Part shown: piece after piece, positions 1-6,616 of the stretch
Numbering within the stretch: position 1 is the stretch's first letter
How the letters are laid out: the number at the start of each line of letters is the position of its first letter
From: a virus
IMG/VR virus record: IMGVR_UViG_3300027793_000339
Coordinates: 1-20,462 of that record
Reading direction: 5' to 3' (one strand)
Length of the DNA: 20,462 bases
Translations under genes and position numbers: made by a program
Notes under the pieces: generated by a model
Database searches by the model: none
What the model was told of the DNA's origin: nothing
The model's input: the letters and a program-made list of their open reading frames with translations, nothing else

Positions 1-466
1 GGCCTCCTGGCGTTGGCAGAGGGGCCGGCAGGATCGGCGTGGTCGATGAACCGGTGGAGTCCGGCATGAGCCGAGCCGCCAGCTCCATCGACATATTTGA
101 TACTTCTGCGCCACCCTCCACGCGATTGATACGTGGTGGGGAGTCTTCAATAAAGTACCAGAGAAGCCCAGGATAGGCCGAGCCATCAAGAAACAGCCTC
201 AGGTCATCACCAGCACCACGAAAAAAGCTTTCGTAAAAGGCAATCGGCGCAAGTCCCCTTGAGTTGATGCAGGTGAGCAGCACCTGGGCGCACAGATAGT
301 TCGAGATATTCCTGAATTCAACTGTAAGCCTGCCATCGTATTGACGATTGCCAAACTTGCGTCTTGACGAAACGCCGCCAAGACTTGTATCGGACCCCAC
401 CGGAAAGCGCGGGGCCACAAAATCCATTGACGAAGGGGTGATGTCTGGGAACTGTACGAAGTTCAT
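1..466 (-). CDS. Putative phage tail protein, 3' end cut by window edge
   Basis: The frame opens with ATG at 466-464 and stays open to position 2, giving at least 155 residues starting MNFVQFPDITPSSMDFVAPR. It overlaps the stop of the upstream tail-tip gene by four bases (ATGA, 463-466), so translation is probably coupled to it. The visible part is a soluble, mixed beta-type sequence with no signal peptide or membrane segment. Its last visible residues are Pro/Thr/Ser-rich, like a linker to a further domain outside the window. I do not recognise a named family. Its place just after the J-like protein suggests a tail-tip or receptor-binding accessory, which is inference from position only. It has no stop inside the window, so its length is unknown. 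Confidence 0.75.
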   Translation of the reverse strand, partial: MNFVQFPDITPSSMDFVAPRFPVGSDTSLGGVSSRRKFGNRQYDGRLTVEFRNISNYLCAQVLLTCINSRGLAPIAFYESFFRGAGDDLRLFLDGSAYPGLLWYFIEDSPPRINRVEGGAEVSNMSMELAARLMPDSTGSSTTPILPAPLPTPGG

Positions 467-3400
467 TTTTCAATCACCCAGTTTTCGTCAGTGGACAGCC
501 CTCCCCAATTCTGGGACAAGATCAGCCTGCCATTTTCATCAGTCGGAGTCTCAATGGCATTTGCGATGAATCCGCTGTTTTCGGCCGGATCAATGTCCAG
601 AATTCTGTAGGTCTTGTAGTCGGAGCCGGATTCCTTGATCACGAAAATGATGCCAGATGGTGAAGCCGTGCCATCTTCGTTGATCGTCAACTCAGATTCC
701 GTGACCTCGCTTTCAAGGATGCCATCCCAGATCATCGCCTGATAAGTTCCAGGCTCAATGTCGGTGACGGAAATCACAAGGCCATCGCTCTTAACGATGC
801 CAGTCTTGTATTCATTGAAGAATGTCACTTCAACAGGGACTTGCACATAGTCGCCTGGCTTGATTGGTGCGAGCAGCGAGTCCTGCGTCAACTCCATTGT
901 AATGCCATGTGTTGAAAGCCTGCGAATACGGGCCTTCATCTTCAGATAGTCAATCAGGTGCTTCTCGTTTGTCGCAAAATCTGATAGATCAAACGACTGG
1001 ATCGGATCATCCTCCGACGAAAGCGCACCAGCTTCGCGCAACAGAATCTCGCGCTCAACAGGGAAGATCCCAGGATTCGTGATCGTGCTCAGTTTCCGCT
1101 CTTCCCGCCAGCGACCAGAAACCTTGATCGACCTACGAGACTCTTCGTCAATCGCCGAGAATGAGAAGCTGCGCATTTGCAGCAGGCCGAATACACCCTT
1201 GATGTCAACGGGTGCGTTCCAGTTGGTTCGGTCACCCTCCACGTACGGGAACATGGGACGCAGCACGTAACGCCCATCAATCTCCATGAAATACAGCAGG
1301 TGCTCTTCCGCTTTCTTGGCTACCCATTCCTTGATATTCGTCGGGAGATAGACGAGATCACAGAAATACCTGTTGTCGTAGCACCACTGAGCTGATTCAC
1401 GGAAGCTATCAATGTCAATCTGCTCATCGCTGACCTGATCGCCGGTTCCGTAGACCGGATTGGTGAACAGCTCAAGAGCGATGTCGGGGAACAGGTGCGT
1501 CGGCCCCGGCGTCATGTCATTCAGGAGTCTGCGAGCCTCTGGATAGCCAGCGTTCGCATAGCCAGAGAGCTGCCCCAGCTGCTGGAATGTGTTTCCAGGG
1601 AGGAGGTTCAGGCCGACAATGCCCATGTCCGGGTAGAGCGGCAGCGTCTCGTTCTGAACGATCTCGGTCACGGAGACGATTTCATGCTCCGGTCCGCCCT
1701 CAGCCGTTGAAGAAACCTCAGGGAATACGAATGTTTCAGCTAGCGCGCCAAATTCATCGACGAACTGCACGCCATCAGTGTATCCATAGCCAAGGTTCCC
1801 GTATCCCTGCGCCTGGTCCTTGTGGACGGCTGGCAGCCGGAACGGATCATCGCCATCGTTGACAACGCCAACGTCACTGCCGTTACCCTCTTTTCCATAA
1901 ACCTGCAGCACAACTGATTCGTGCGCTCTGGTGATCAGATTTCCATTCGCCTGCCGCTTATCTTCGATCAGGACGTAGGCGCCAGAAGCGTTACCAGATC
2001 TGATCTCCCAGCCAGAAAGCGGCTCAAACTCAATTTCCCACTGTTCAACGGTTGGGAACTGGAGTCTGACCGTATTGAACTGACTTTGTTGATTGATTCC
2101 ACGAATGCAATAGCACTCGGGAAAGGTGATCCATTCTCCAGTGCTGCTGCTTGGTCTGACGCGAATCCTGAAGAACGAGTACCGCATCTGAGCGGTCGTT
2201 ACCGTTCCAGACGTATAGTTGAATTGCTTGAGCGTTGATCCCTTGGAGATCGTGTCGCCCCTGTAGTCAAGACATGCCTTGTTATCTGCAGCTCCGTAGG
2301 AAATAGTGTCCCTGAAGTTGCACAGATTGTTGATCCTGATGCCAAGAGTGCTCCTGATGATGATTTCAATCAGGCGCGTCGGCCTTGTGGTCGTGATTGT
2401 TGCAATTGAAACCCTGAACAGGTGCGGGAAATTTGTTGCCGTGTAGCGGTCAATGTTGCTGCCAACGTTCGCATTGACACGGAGGTCGGAAATAGTCGTC
2501 AGATCAATGACGCCGGGTCTGACAACGGTGAACGTGGCTTCAATGCTTTGACCTGGGCGCGGATCTTGTGAGCCAGGATCAGAGAAGTTTGCCTCGCTAG
2601 TGAAGACCTCGCCTTCGGGGCTGCGCCCGGTGCATACGACAAGAGCCGTGCCGAACTTGTAAAGAGAGCCGATCTGAATTGCGTCGTCCCACTGCTCTTG
2701 CTTTCCGGCGATGGCGGAAGCGATGTCAGCGGCTGGCTCGCTGTAAAGCTCACCCTTATTTAGCGTTGCTTGAACCGTTTCCCTTGAATCAGCGGTTGAT
2801 TCAACAACGTAAATAGTTGAGGCTGAACTGTAATTGCCGGAGAATGTCTGGTTGATGAAGTCGACATCGTAGTTTGCTTCAACGTCGGTTTCCTGTTGAA
2901 CGTTGACGCGGTAGTAAGTTGACGGCTCTTCGTCATCGTCAACTGCCCCATTCACGAATGTAATCTTGAATCTTGAATACAGCAGCGCCTTCTTCTGATC
3001 GTTCGTCAGCCCGGAAGCGTTGTACTGAAGTCGCGTACTGAGTGTTACGCGCTTGCCGGACTGCTGGGTGACGGTGACGATTGGATTCGGTACGACCTGA
3101 TCACCCGAGTCAAGCCATTGGATACCAGCTTCAAGAGCCGAGAGGCTTCCACTGAAAGCGGTGGATCTAAGTCCAGTGGTTGAATTGGTTGATCTGTATT
3201 CATTTACGGTTGTCCCACTCCCACCAATTCGCTCAACCTCAACATTGACATCCCATGCTTGAGCATTGAACGCTTTGCTGAAGTCAGTTTCAACATCGCT
3301 GCTCTTGTCAAGAACGTATGTCAGTGTGTTGCCGATCGCGCTTGCGTCGCCAGAGATGAAACCAGATCGAGTTGAGTAGACTGCGCGTGTTTTGTCACGT

Positions 3401-4320
3401 TGCGCCGCTGCTACATCATCAATCTGACAAACAACCTTAGCATCGCCATCATCACCCTTTGGAATGAGTTGAGCTTGGTACTGAGCCCTGATGACAGGAT
3501 TTATACGATAAGCGAGATTGTTGCCGATTGGAGAATAAACGCCAAAAGCAGCATTTGAACTGGGTCTGACGACAGAACAGAAGTCACCAGCCCATGCTCT
3601 GTCAATAGAGCGAGCTGCAAAAACATCGTCGCCACCCTGATTCTCAGCATTCCCCGGATCCAGATTTGCAAGTCTGCCGGCAATTCTGTCCTCAGACGTG
3701 ATTCTGCCGCCATCCGGCCTGAAGTAGATGACGTACGAGGATCCTAATTCTGTTCCTGGTCCAATGTTATACGCATTCAGAAGATTATTGCCCAGAGCAA
3801 AACCATTAGGGTCAAGTTCAGCAATTCCGCCATCGCCAGCAAGGAAAACAGCACGGAGTAGTTGCTGACCATTGCTTGTTTGCAGCTGACTCCACAGTAG
3901 ATCCATGTTGACGCGGATGCCACCGTAGGTTTCGCCGTCAATCACCTCCTTCAGAGCGAAAACCATCGGCATCGGCTGGCCGATCGCTGCCGGCTGCTGC
4001 AGCGAATCGAAGCCCTCCCGAGGGGCGTAGCGGCGCACATCGCTGACCGTCTTGCCCAGGCGCTCGCTGCTCTGGATCCGGGCTGGCTCCACCTCCCCAG
4101 GCCGGAAGAACTGGGCGATGATCGTCAGCCCCACGGAGATCGCCGAGGCGACCAGGGAGATCACAGCCAGCGTTCCCAGGGGCTCGCCGGCCACAACGGC
4201 TGGTCGAGGCCCTTTGGCAGCCCTCTTGGCAGCCTCTGCGTAGAACCGCTTCACCTCCTCCGGCCGGATCCCCAAGATGCGACCGAGGCGATAGTGCATC
4301 GGCAGGAGATGAGGCTTCAC
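463..4320 (-). CDS. Central tail-tip / host-specificity (J-like) protein
   Basis: This large protein (1285 residues from the chosen start) is the last big gene of the tail-tip cassette and follows an NlpC/P60-like gene, the place of lambda J-type proteins. Residues about 49-72 form a hydrophobic segment (LGTLAVISLVASAISVGLTI), flanked by a basic N-terminal part. The middle is long beta-rich sequence. Residues about 965-1030 (around QWCYDNRYFCDLVYLPTNIK) resemble the conserved core of phage tail-tip proteins. The frame is open up to 4377, but I chose GTG at 4320-4318 because it overlaps the preceding TGA by four bases, as at other junctions here. ATG at 4299 is the alternative. Neither has a clear Shine-Dalgarno. 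The tail-tip role rests on size, order and general resemblance; domain assignment needs a profile search. Confidence 0.75.
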   Translation of the reverse strand: MKPHLLPMHYRLGRILGIRPEEVKRFYAEAAKRAAKGPRPAVVAGEPLGTLAVISLVASAISVGLTIIAQFFRPGEVEPARIQSSERLGKTVSDVRRYAPREGFDSLQQPAAIGQPMPMVFALKEVIDGETYGGIRVNMDLLWSQLQTSNGQQLLRAVFLAGDGGIAELDPNGFALGNNLLNAYNIGPGTELGSSYVIYFRPDGGRITSEDRIAGRLANLDPGNAENQGGDDVFAARSIDRAWAGDFCSVVRPSSNAAFGVYSPIGNNLAYRINPVIRAQYQAQLIPKGDDGDAKVVCQIDDVAAAQRDKTRAVYSTRSGFISGDASAIGNTLTYVLDKSSDVETDFSKAFNAQAWDVNVEVERIGGSGTTVNEYRSTNSTTGLRSTAFSGSLSALEAGIQWLDSGDQVVPNPIVTVTQQSGKRVTLSTRLQYNASGLTNDQKKALLYSRFKITFVNGAVDDDEEPSTYYRVNVQQETDVEANYDVDFINQTFSGNYSSASTIYVVESTADSRETVQATLNKGELYSEPAADIASAIAGKQEQWDDAIQIGSLYKFGTALVVCTGRSPEGEVFTSEANFSDPGSQDPRPGQSIEATFTVVRPGVIDLTTISDLRVNANVGSNIDRYTATNFPHLFRVSIATITTTRPTRLIEIIIRSTLGIRINNLCNFRDTISYGAADNKACLDYRGDTISKGSTLKQFNYTSGTVTTAQMRYSFFRIRVRPSSSTGEWITFPECYCIRGINQQSQFNTVRLQFPTVEQWEIEFEPLSGWEIRSGNASGAYVLIEDKRQANGNLITRAHESVVLQVYGKEGNGSDVGVVNDGDDPFRLPAVHKDQAQGYGNLGYGYTDGVQFVDEFGALAETFVFPEVSSTAEGGPEHEIVSVTEIVQNETLPLYPDMGIVGLNLLPGNTFQQLGQLSGYANAGYPEARRLLNDMTPGPTHLFPDIALELFTNPVYGTGDQVSDEQIDIDSFRESAQWCYDNRYFCDLVYLPTNIKEWVAKKAEEHLLYFMEIDGRYVLRPMFPYVEGDRTNWNAPVDIKGVFGLLQMRSFSFSAIDEESRRSIKVSGRWREERKLSTITNPGIFPVEREILLREAGALSSEDDPIQSFDLSDFATNEKHLIDYLKMKARIRRLSTHGITMELTQDSLLAPIKPGDYVQVPVEVTFFNEYKTGIVKSDGLVISVTDIEPGTYQAMIWDGILESEVTESELTINEDGTASPSGIIFVIKESGSDYKTYRILDIDPAENSGFIANAIETPTDENGRLILSQNWGGLSTDENWVIEK

Positions 4321-4724
4321 TTTACAAAACGGCGAAAGTTGAACTTTGGCAGTCCGGGAGTTGTAAGAGGAAGCCAAACAACACCTTTCCTTGTGTGAAT
4401 TGTAACGACACCAAGATTGCCGCTATTTTCAAGTACCGTAGAGATCCCGAGCTTTGGGTGTCCGCCGGCTCCCCTGTTCCGCGTCATTGCTACACAGCCC
4501 TGCTCAACAACATCAGTTGGACAGGTGTGATGATTCCAAGCCGTCTCCAGTGAACCCCAGAGTCCAGCAGCGGCCATGTCCATCCAACGAGGATCAATCT
4601 CTGGCCTGTAGATTCCGGCTTCATCGAGAAGGGTGAAACAGAGGAGCAAGCAATCTGCGGCTTTTCCTTCTTTCGGGTCAGCCCAGAACTCATGCTTCAG
4701 TCCAAGATACTGATGAAGGCTCAT
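4317..4724 (-). CDS. NlpC/P60-like tail assembly cysteine peptidase (probable)
   Basis: This is a 135-residue soluble protein. An Asp-Cys pair (D24-C25, in GKAADCLLLCFTLLDEAGI) is followed 85 residues later by H110 (in LGVVTIHTRKGVVW). That matches the order and rough spacing of the catalytic Cys and His of NlpC/P60 peptidases, which in phage tail tips (lambda K type) cut cell-wall peptide links or help assemble the tip. The gene starts with ATG at 4724, overlapping the previous stop by four bases (ATGA), and ends beside the start of the J-like gene, the usual place for this family. The protein is short and the motif around the Cys is not the most typical form, so a catalytically changed or merely structural relative is possible. 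Confidence 0.55.
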   Translation of the reverse strand: MSLHQYLGLKHEFWADPKEGKAADCLLLCFTLLDEAGIYRPEIDPRWMDMAAAGLWGSLETAWNHHTCPTDVVEQGCVAMTRNRGAGGHPKLGISTVLENSGNLGVVTIHTRKGVVWLPLTTPGLPKFNFRRFVK

Positions 4725-5209
4725 ACGGAAATGGTTCCAGATGTTGGCAGCGCTCCCACAAGCGACTGTGAAAGCGGTCTACCACCAACTGTAGCGTTGA
4801 CAGTATCAAGTGGACTGGCAAGCTGAAGAACAGATTGACCCGGCCTGCCCATCTCAACCGCACCCTCAACCCTGCAGGACCACAGCATCTTGGTCAGCTG
4901 CGTAAGTTCTTGATCGGTTTCAGTGTCAATCTCTACTGAAGTTACCTCAACCAGCCACTTACTGGAGTCCGCTTGCCAGAAGATGTTTTGGACAAGGGTG
5001 TTGGCTGGACATACGATCGCACCCCTGCTGCGTTCTCCGCCCTGCTTGCCGCCACCACCAGAAACGCCAAGAGGGGCAAAGTCGTAATCAACTCCACCGT
5101 AAGTGCGCGTTTCGTTAATGAAATAGTTTTGGTACGCATAGGGGAGGTAGCCCCCTCCCCCGCGTTCCTTGAAGCGGATGTAGCTGACAATTGCGAATTC
5201 CCCTTTCAC
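4721..5209 (-). CDS. Minor tail protein of unknown family, downstream of tape measure
   Basis: This 162-residue protein starts at GTG (5209-5207), with a GGGG stretch about ten bases upstream. It has no signal peptide or membrane segment. The N-terminal third is rich in Tyr and Gly. The C-terminal half is well ordered, with a conserved-looking core around WLVEVTSVEIDTETDQELTQ. By position, between the tape measure and the NlpC/P60-like protein, it fills the place of lambda gpM/gpL-type tail-tip proteins; I see no motif that proves this. Before the tnpB element arrived, the gene probably began four bases after the tape measure stop. That old gene end still lies directly upstream (5214-5246). 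Confidence 0.7.
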   Translation of the reverse strand: MKGEFAIVSYIRFKERGGGGYLPYAYQNYFINETRTYGGVDYDFAPLGVSGGGGKQGGERSRGAIVCPANTLVQNIFWQADSSKWLVEVTSVEIDTETDQELTQLTKMLWSCRVEGAVEMGRPGQSVLQLASPLDTVNATVGGRPLSQSLVGALPTSGTISV

Positions 5210-5213
5210 TGAA

Positions 5214-5243
5214 TCAGAGCCCCAGGCGCTTACGTGTCTTCAT
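5214..5243 (-). CDS. Orphan 9-codon ORF: displaced 3' end of the tape measure gene
   Basis: An ATG at 5243-5241 opens a frame of nine codons (MKTRKRLGL) ending in TGA at 5216-5214. With the preceding AGC codon it repeats the last ten residues of the tape measure protein. It is best read as the original gene end, cut off by the tnpB element. A GGAAG motif supplied by the right end of the element lies seven bases before the ATG, and the stop is four bases before the GTG of the next gene. It could therefore be translated as a leader peptide that keeps coupling to the downstream tail gene. Translation is inference. Confidence 0.4.
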   Translation of the reverse strand: MKTRKRLGL

Positions 5244-5246
5244 GCT
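5214..5246 (-). repeat. Displaced original copy of the tape measure 3' end
   Basis: These 33 bases encode SMKTRKRLGL-stop (TGA). They share their first 11 bases (AGCATGAAGAC, 5236-5246) exactly with 6606-6616, and 23 of 33 positions overall. All differences are synonymous, counting the stop. The copy lies directly against the right end of the element and four bases before the next tail gene, so it is probably the ancestral gene end. Confidence 0.85.
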
Positions 5247-5372
5247 TTGACTTCCAGCCACCATACAGATGGTAGCCTCCTTCTACGCTGTGCATGGGAA
5301 TGCCTCAGCGATCGGGTGGGTTGACGCTTCACAGCCTGCCGCCACCGAAAGGGTGGACTGATGCACGGCTCC
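5227..5372 (-). ncRNA. Putative TnpB guide RNA (omega/reRNA): scaffold plus guide
   Basis: TnpB proteins use an RNA made from the 3' end of tnpB and the right end of the element, with the guide taken from the flanking DNA. Here the right end folds well. A hairpin at 5256-5277 pairs GCTACCAT with ATGGTGGC (one G-U) around a CTGT loop. A second hairpin (CCACC/GGTGG) lies near 5341-5355. GTGCAT (5361-5366) can pair with ATGCAC (5290-5295) over a longer range. The scaffold would end at TCAA (5247-5250), and the guide would start at 5246 with AGCATGAAGACACGT, matching the displaced tape measure end. The 5' boundary is a guess, and the RNA is inferred from family behaviour. Confidence 0.45.
5247..5250 (-). 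other. Probable right-end cleavage site (TCAA) of the tnpB element
   Basis: On the minus strand the bases are TCAA. From memory, TCAA is the right cleavage site of the IS608 type in the IS200/IS605 family. The duplicated tape measure gene end begins at the very next base (5246), so two independent signs place the element boundary here. The assignment is inferred because no transposase is present to test it. Confidence 0.4.
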
Positions 5373-6491
5373 ACGCCCGTTTTGACTCTCCGCCAGTCCG
5401 GCGGCGAGGATGTTCAAAGCAGCGTTGATGTCGCGGTCGTGAACCGTTCCGCAACTCGGGCACTGCCACTCCCGAATCGACAGCTCTTTCTTGCCGTCGT
5501 GATGGCCGCAAGCTGAGCAGACCTGACTGGTAGGGAGCCATCGGTTGATGACAACCACCTGCCTGCCATATTGCTCAGCCTTGGACTCCAGCAGAGCCCT
5601 GAACTGCCGCCAACCCGCATCGGCAATCGAGCGGGCCAGCTTCTTGTTCTTCAGCATCCCCGAAACGTTCAGGTCTTCCAGCACCACCGTTTGGTTTTCA
5701 CGGATGATGCGGGTCGAGAGCTGATGCAGGAAGTCGAGGCGCCGATCAGCAGCCTTGGCGTGCAGCTTGGCTACCCTGCGTCTAGCGAAAGCCAGACGGT
5801 TAGAGCCCTTTTCCTTGTGCTTCAGGTTGCGCTGCAGCCGCCGCAGCCGCTTAAGCGCCGAGCGCAGAAACCTCGGCGGAGCAATCTTTTTGCCATCTGA
5901 GGTAACGGCGAGGGATGTCAAGCCCAAGTCTATGCCAATCACTTTGCCGTTTTTCGGCATTTGACTTGGCTCGACTTCTACAACAAAGCTTGCGAAATAA
6001 CGTCCGCTGGAATCACGAATAATTGTGACACTGGTTGGCGATGACGGCAGTGAGCGACTCCAAATAATTGGCACTGAACCAATTTTTGCAAGAATCAAAC
6101 GATTATTTTTTACGCGAAATGCATTGGATGTAAAACGAGCTGACTGGGTGCCGCACTTTTTCTTGAAGCGCGGCGGGCCAACCCCACTGCCCCTGCGCTT
6201 TCCTTTTAGGCTATTCCACCAATTACGATAGGCTCTGTCAAGGTCGCGCACAGACTGCTGAAGTATCGTATTACTTGGTTCGGCAAGCCACTTTCTTTCA
6301 GGAGTCTGCTTCGCTTGAGTAATGCAAAGCTTGGCTAAAATTGGATAGGTAACTTTTTGACCAGCACTGTATAGCTCGCGGCTTTTGGCTAGAGCGTCAT
6401 TCCATACAACGCGAGCGCAGCCAAAGGCCTTGCCGATCGCACCTATTTGGTGCGGGTGTGGATACAGGCGAAACCGGTAGCGTCGCTTCAT
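5283..6491 (-). CDS. tnpB: TnpB RNA-guided nuclease (IS1341-type, no TnpA partner)
   Basis: This 402-residue protein has the normal TnpB length and all key parts: an OrfB-type N-terminal helix-turn-helix region (residues 1-40), the split RuvC nuclease core with D188 ([13 protein letters not shown]), E272 ([12 protein letters not shown]) and D354 ([13 protein letters not shown]), and a zinc ribbon C325-x2-C328 / C344-x2-C347. Nothing is missing, so it should be active. TnpB nucleases cut DNA next to a short adjacent motif, guided by an RNA from the element's right end. No TnpA transposase lies in the window, so the element cannot move alone by the usual peel-and-paste route. The start is ATG at 6491-6489, directly behind an extended -10 promoter. 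The gene sits between the tape measure and a minor tail gene in the same direction, where it breaks a tightly packed tail operon. Confidence 0.95.
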   Translation of the reverse strand: MKRRYRFRLYPHPHQIGAIGKAFGCARVVWNDALAKSRELYSAGQKVTYPILAKLCITQAKQTPERKWLAEPSNTILQQSVRDLDRAYRNWWNSLKGKRRGSGVGPPRFKKKCGTQSARFTSNAFRVKNNRLILAKIGSVPIIWSRSLPSSPTSVTIIRDSSGRYFASFVVEVEPSQMPKNGKVIGIDLGLTSLAVTSDGKKIAPPRFLRSALKRLRRLQRNLKHKEKGSNRLAFARRRVAKLHAKAADRRLDFLHQLSTRIIRENQTVVLEDLNVSGMLKNKKLARSIADAGWRQFRALLESKAEQYGRQVVVINRWLPTSQVCSACGHHDGKKELSIREWQCPSCGTVHDRDINAALNILAAGLAESQNGRGAVHQSTLSVAAGCEASTHPIAEAFPCTA

Positions 6492-6497
6492 CAGTCA

Positions 6498-6503
6498 ATT
6501 ATA
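6498..6503 (-). promoter_or_regulatory. Extended -10 promoter of tnpB
   Basis: On the minus strand TGGTATAAT is a perfect extended -10 (TGn plus TATAAT). There is no good -35, which an extended -10 can do without. The transcript should start within a base or two of the ATG at 6491, giving a leaderless or nearly leaderless tnpB mRNA. Confidence 0.6.
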
Positions 6504-6583
6504 CCACGCGGGGCCACTCCTACCCACCCCCGGCTTCCCGTCGCCTTGGCGTATGGTCGCTTAATTGCCCGACAAGTATATAA

Positions 6584-6616
6584 CTACAGGCCGAGTCGTT
6601 TTCTGGTCTTCATGCT
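6584..6616 (-). repeat. Recoded copy of the tape measure 3' end, now in use
   Basis: These 33 bases form the present end of the tape measure gene and encode SMKTRKRLGL-stop (TAG). After the shared AGCATGAAGAC (6606-6616), every codon differs from the copy at 5214-5246 without changing an amino acid. Against the predicted guide it mismatches at positions 12, 13, 15, 18 and 21 counted from the element boundary. Confidence 0.85.

Larger units (their letters stand above)
5247..6616 (-). mobile_element. IS1341-type tnpB element inserted at the 3' end of the tape measure gene
   Basis: The element is about 1370 bp and holds only tnpB, its promoter and the predicted guide RNA. The right boundary is set at TCAA (5247-5250). 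The left boundary is set at 6616, where the copy of the gene end starts, right after GCCGAT. That sequence would be the left-flank target motif (TAM), comparable in its last three bases to the TTGAT motif of ISDra2. Between the tape measure stop and tnpB lie 92 noncoding bases (6492-6583) with short imperfect palindromes, such as CGGGG/CCCCG near 6506-6533. The first 33 bases of the element double as the recoded end of the tape measure gene. Exact ends are inference; a comparison with an empty site would fix them. Confidence 0.65.

Noticed and set aside
5571-5964. Plus-strand frames opposite tnpB
   Set aside because: They overlap the conserved RuvC core on the other strand and show no family features; they are shadows, not a TnpA partner.
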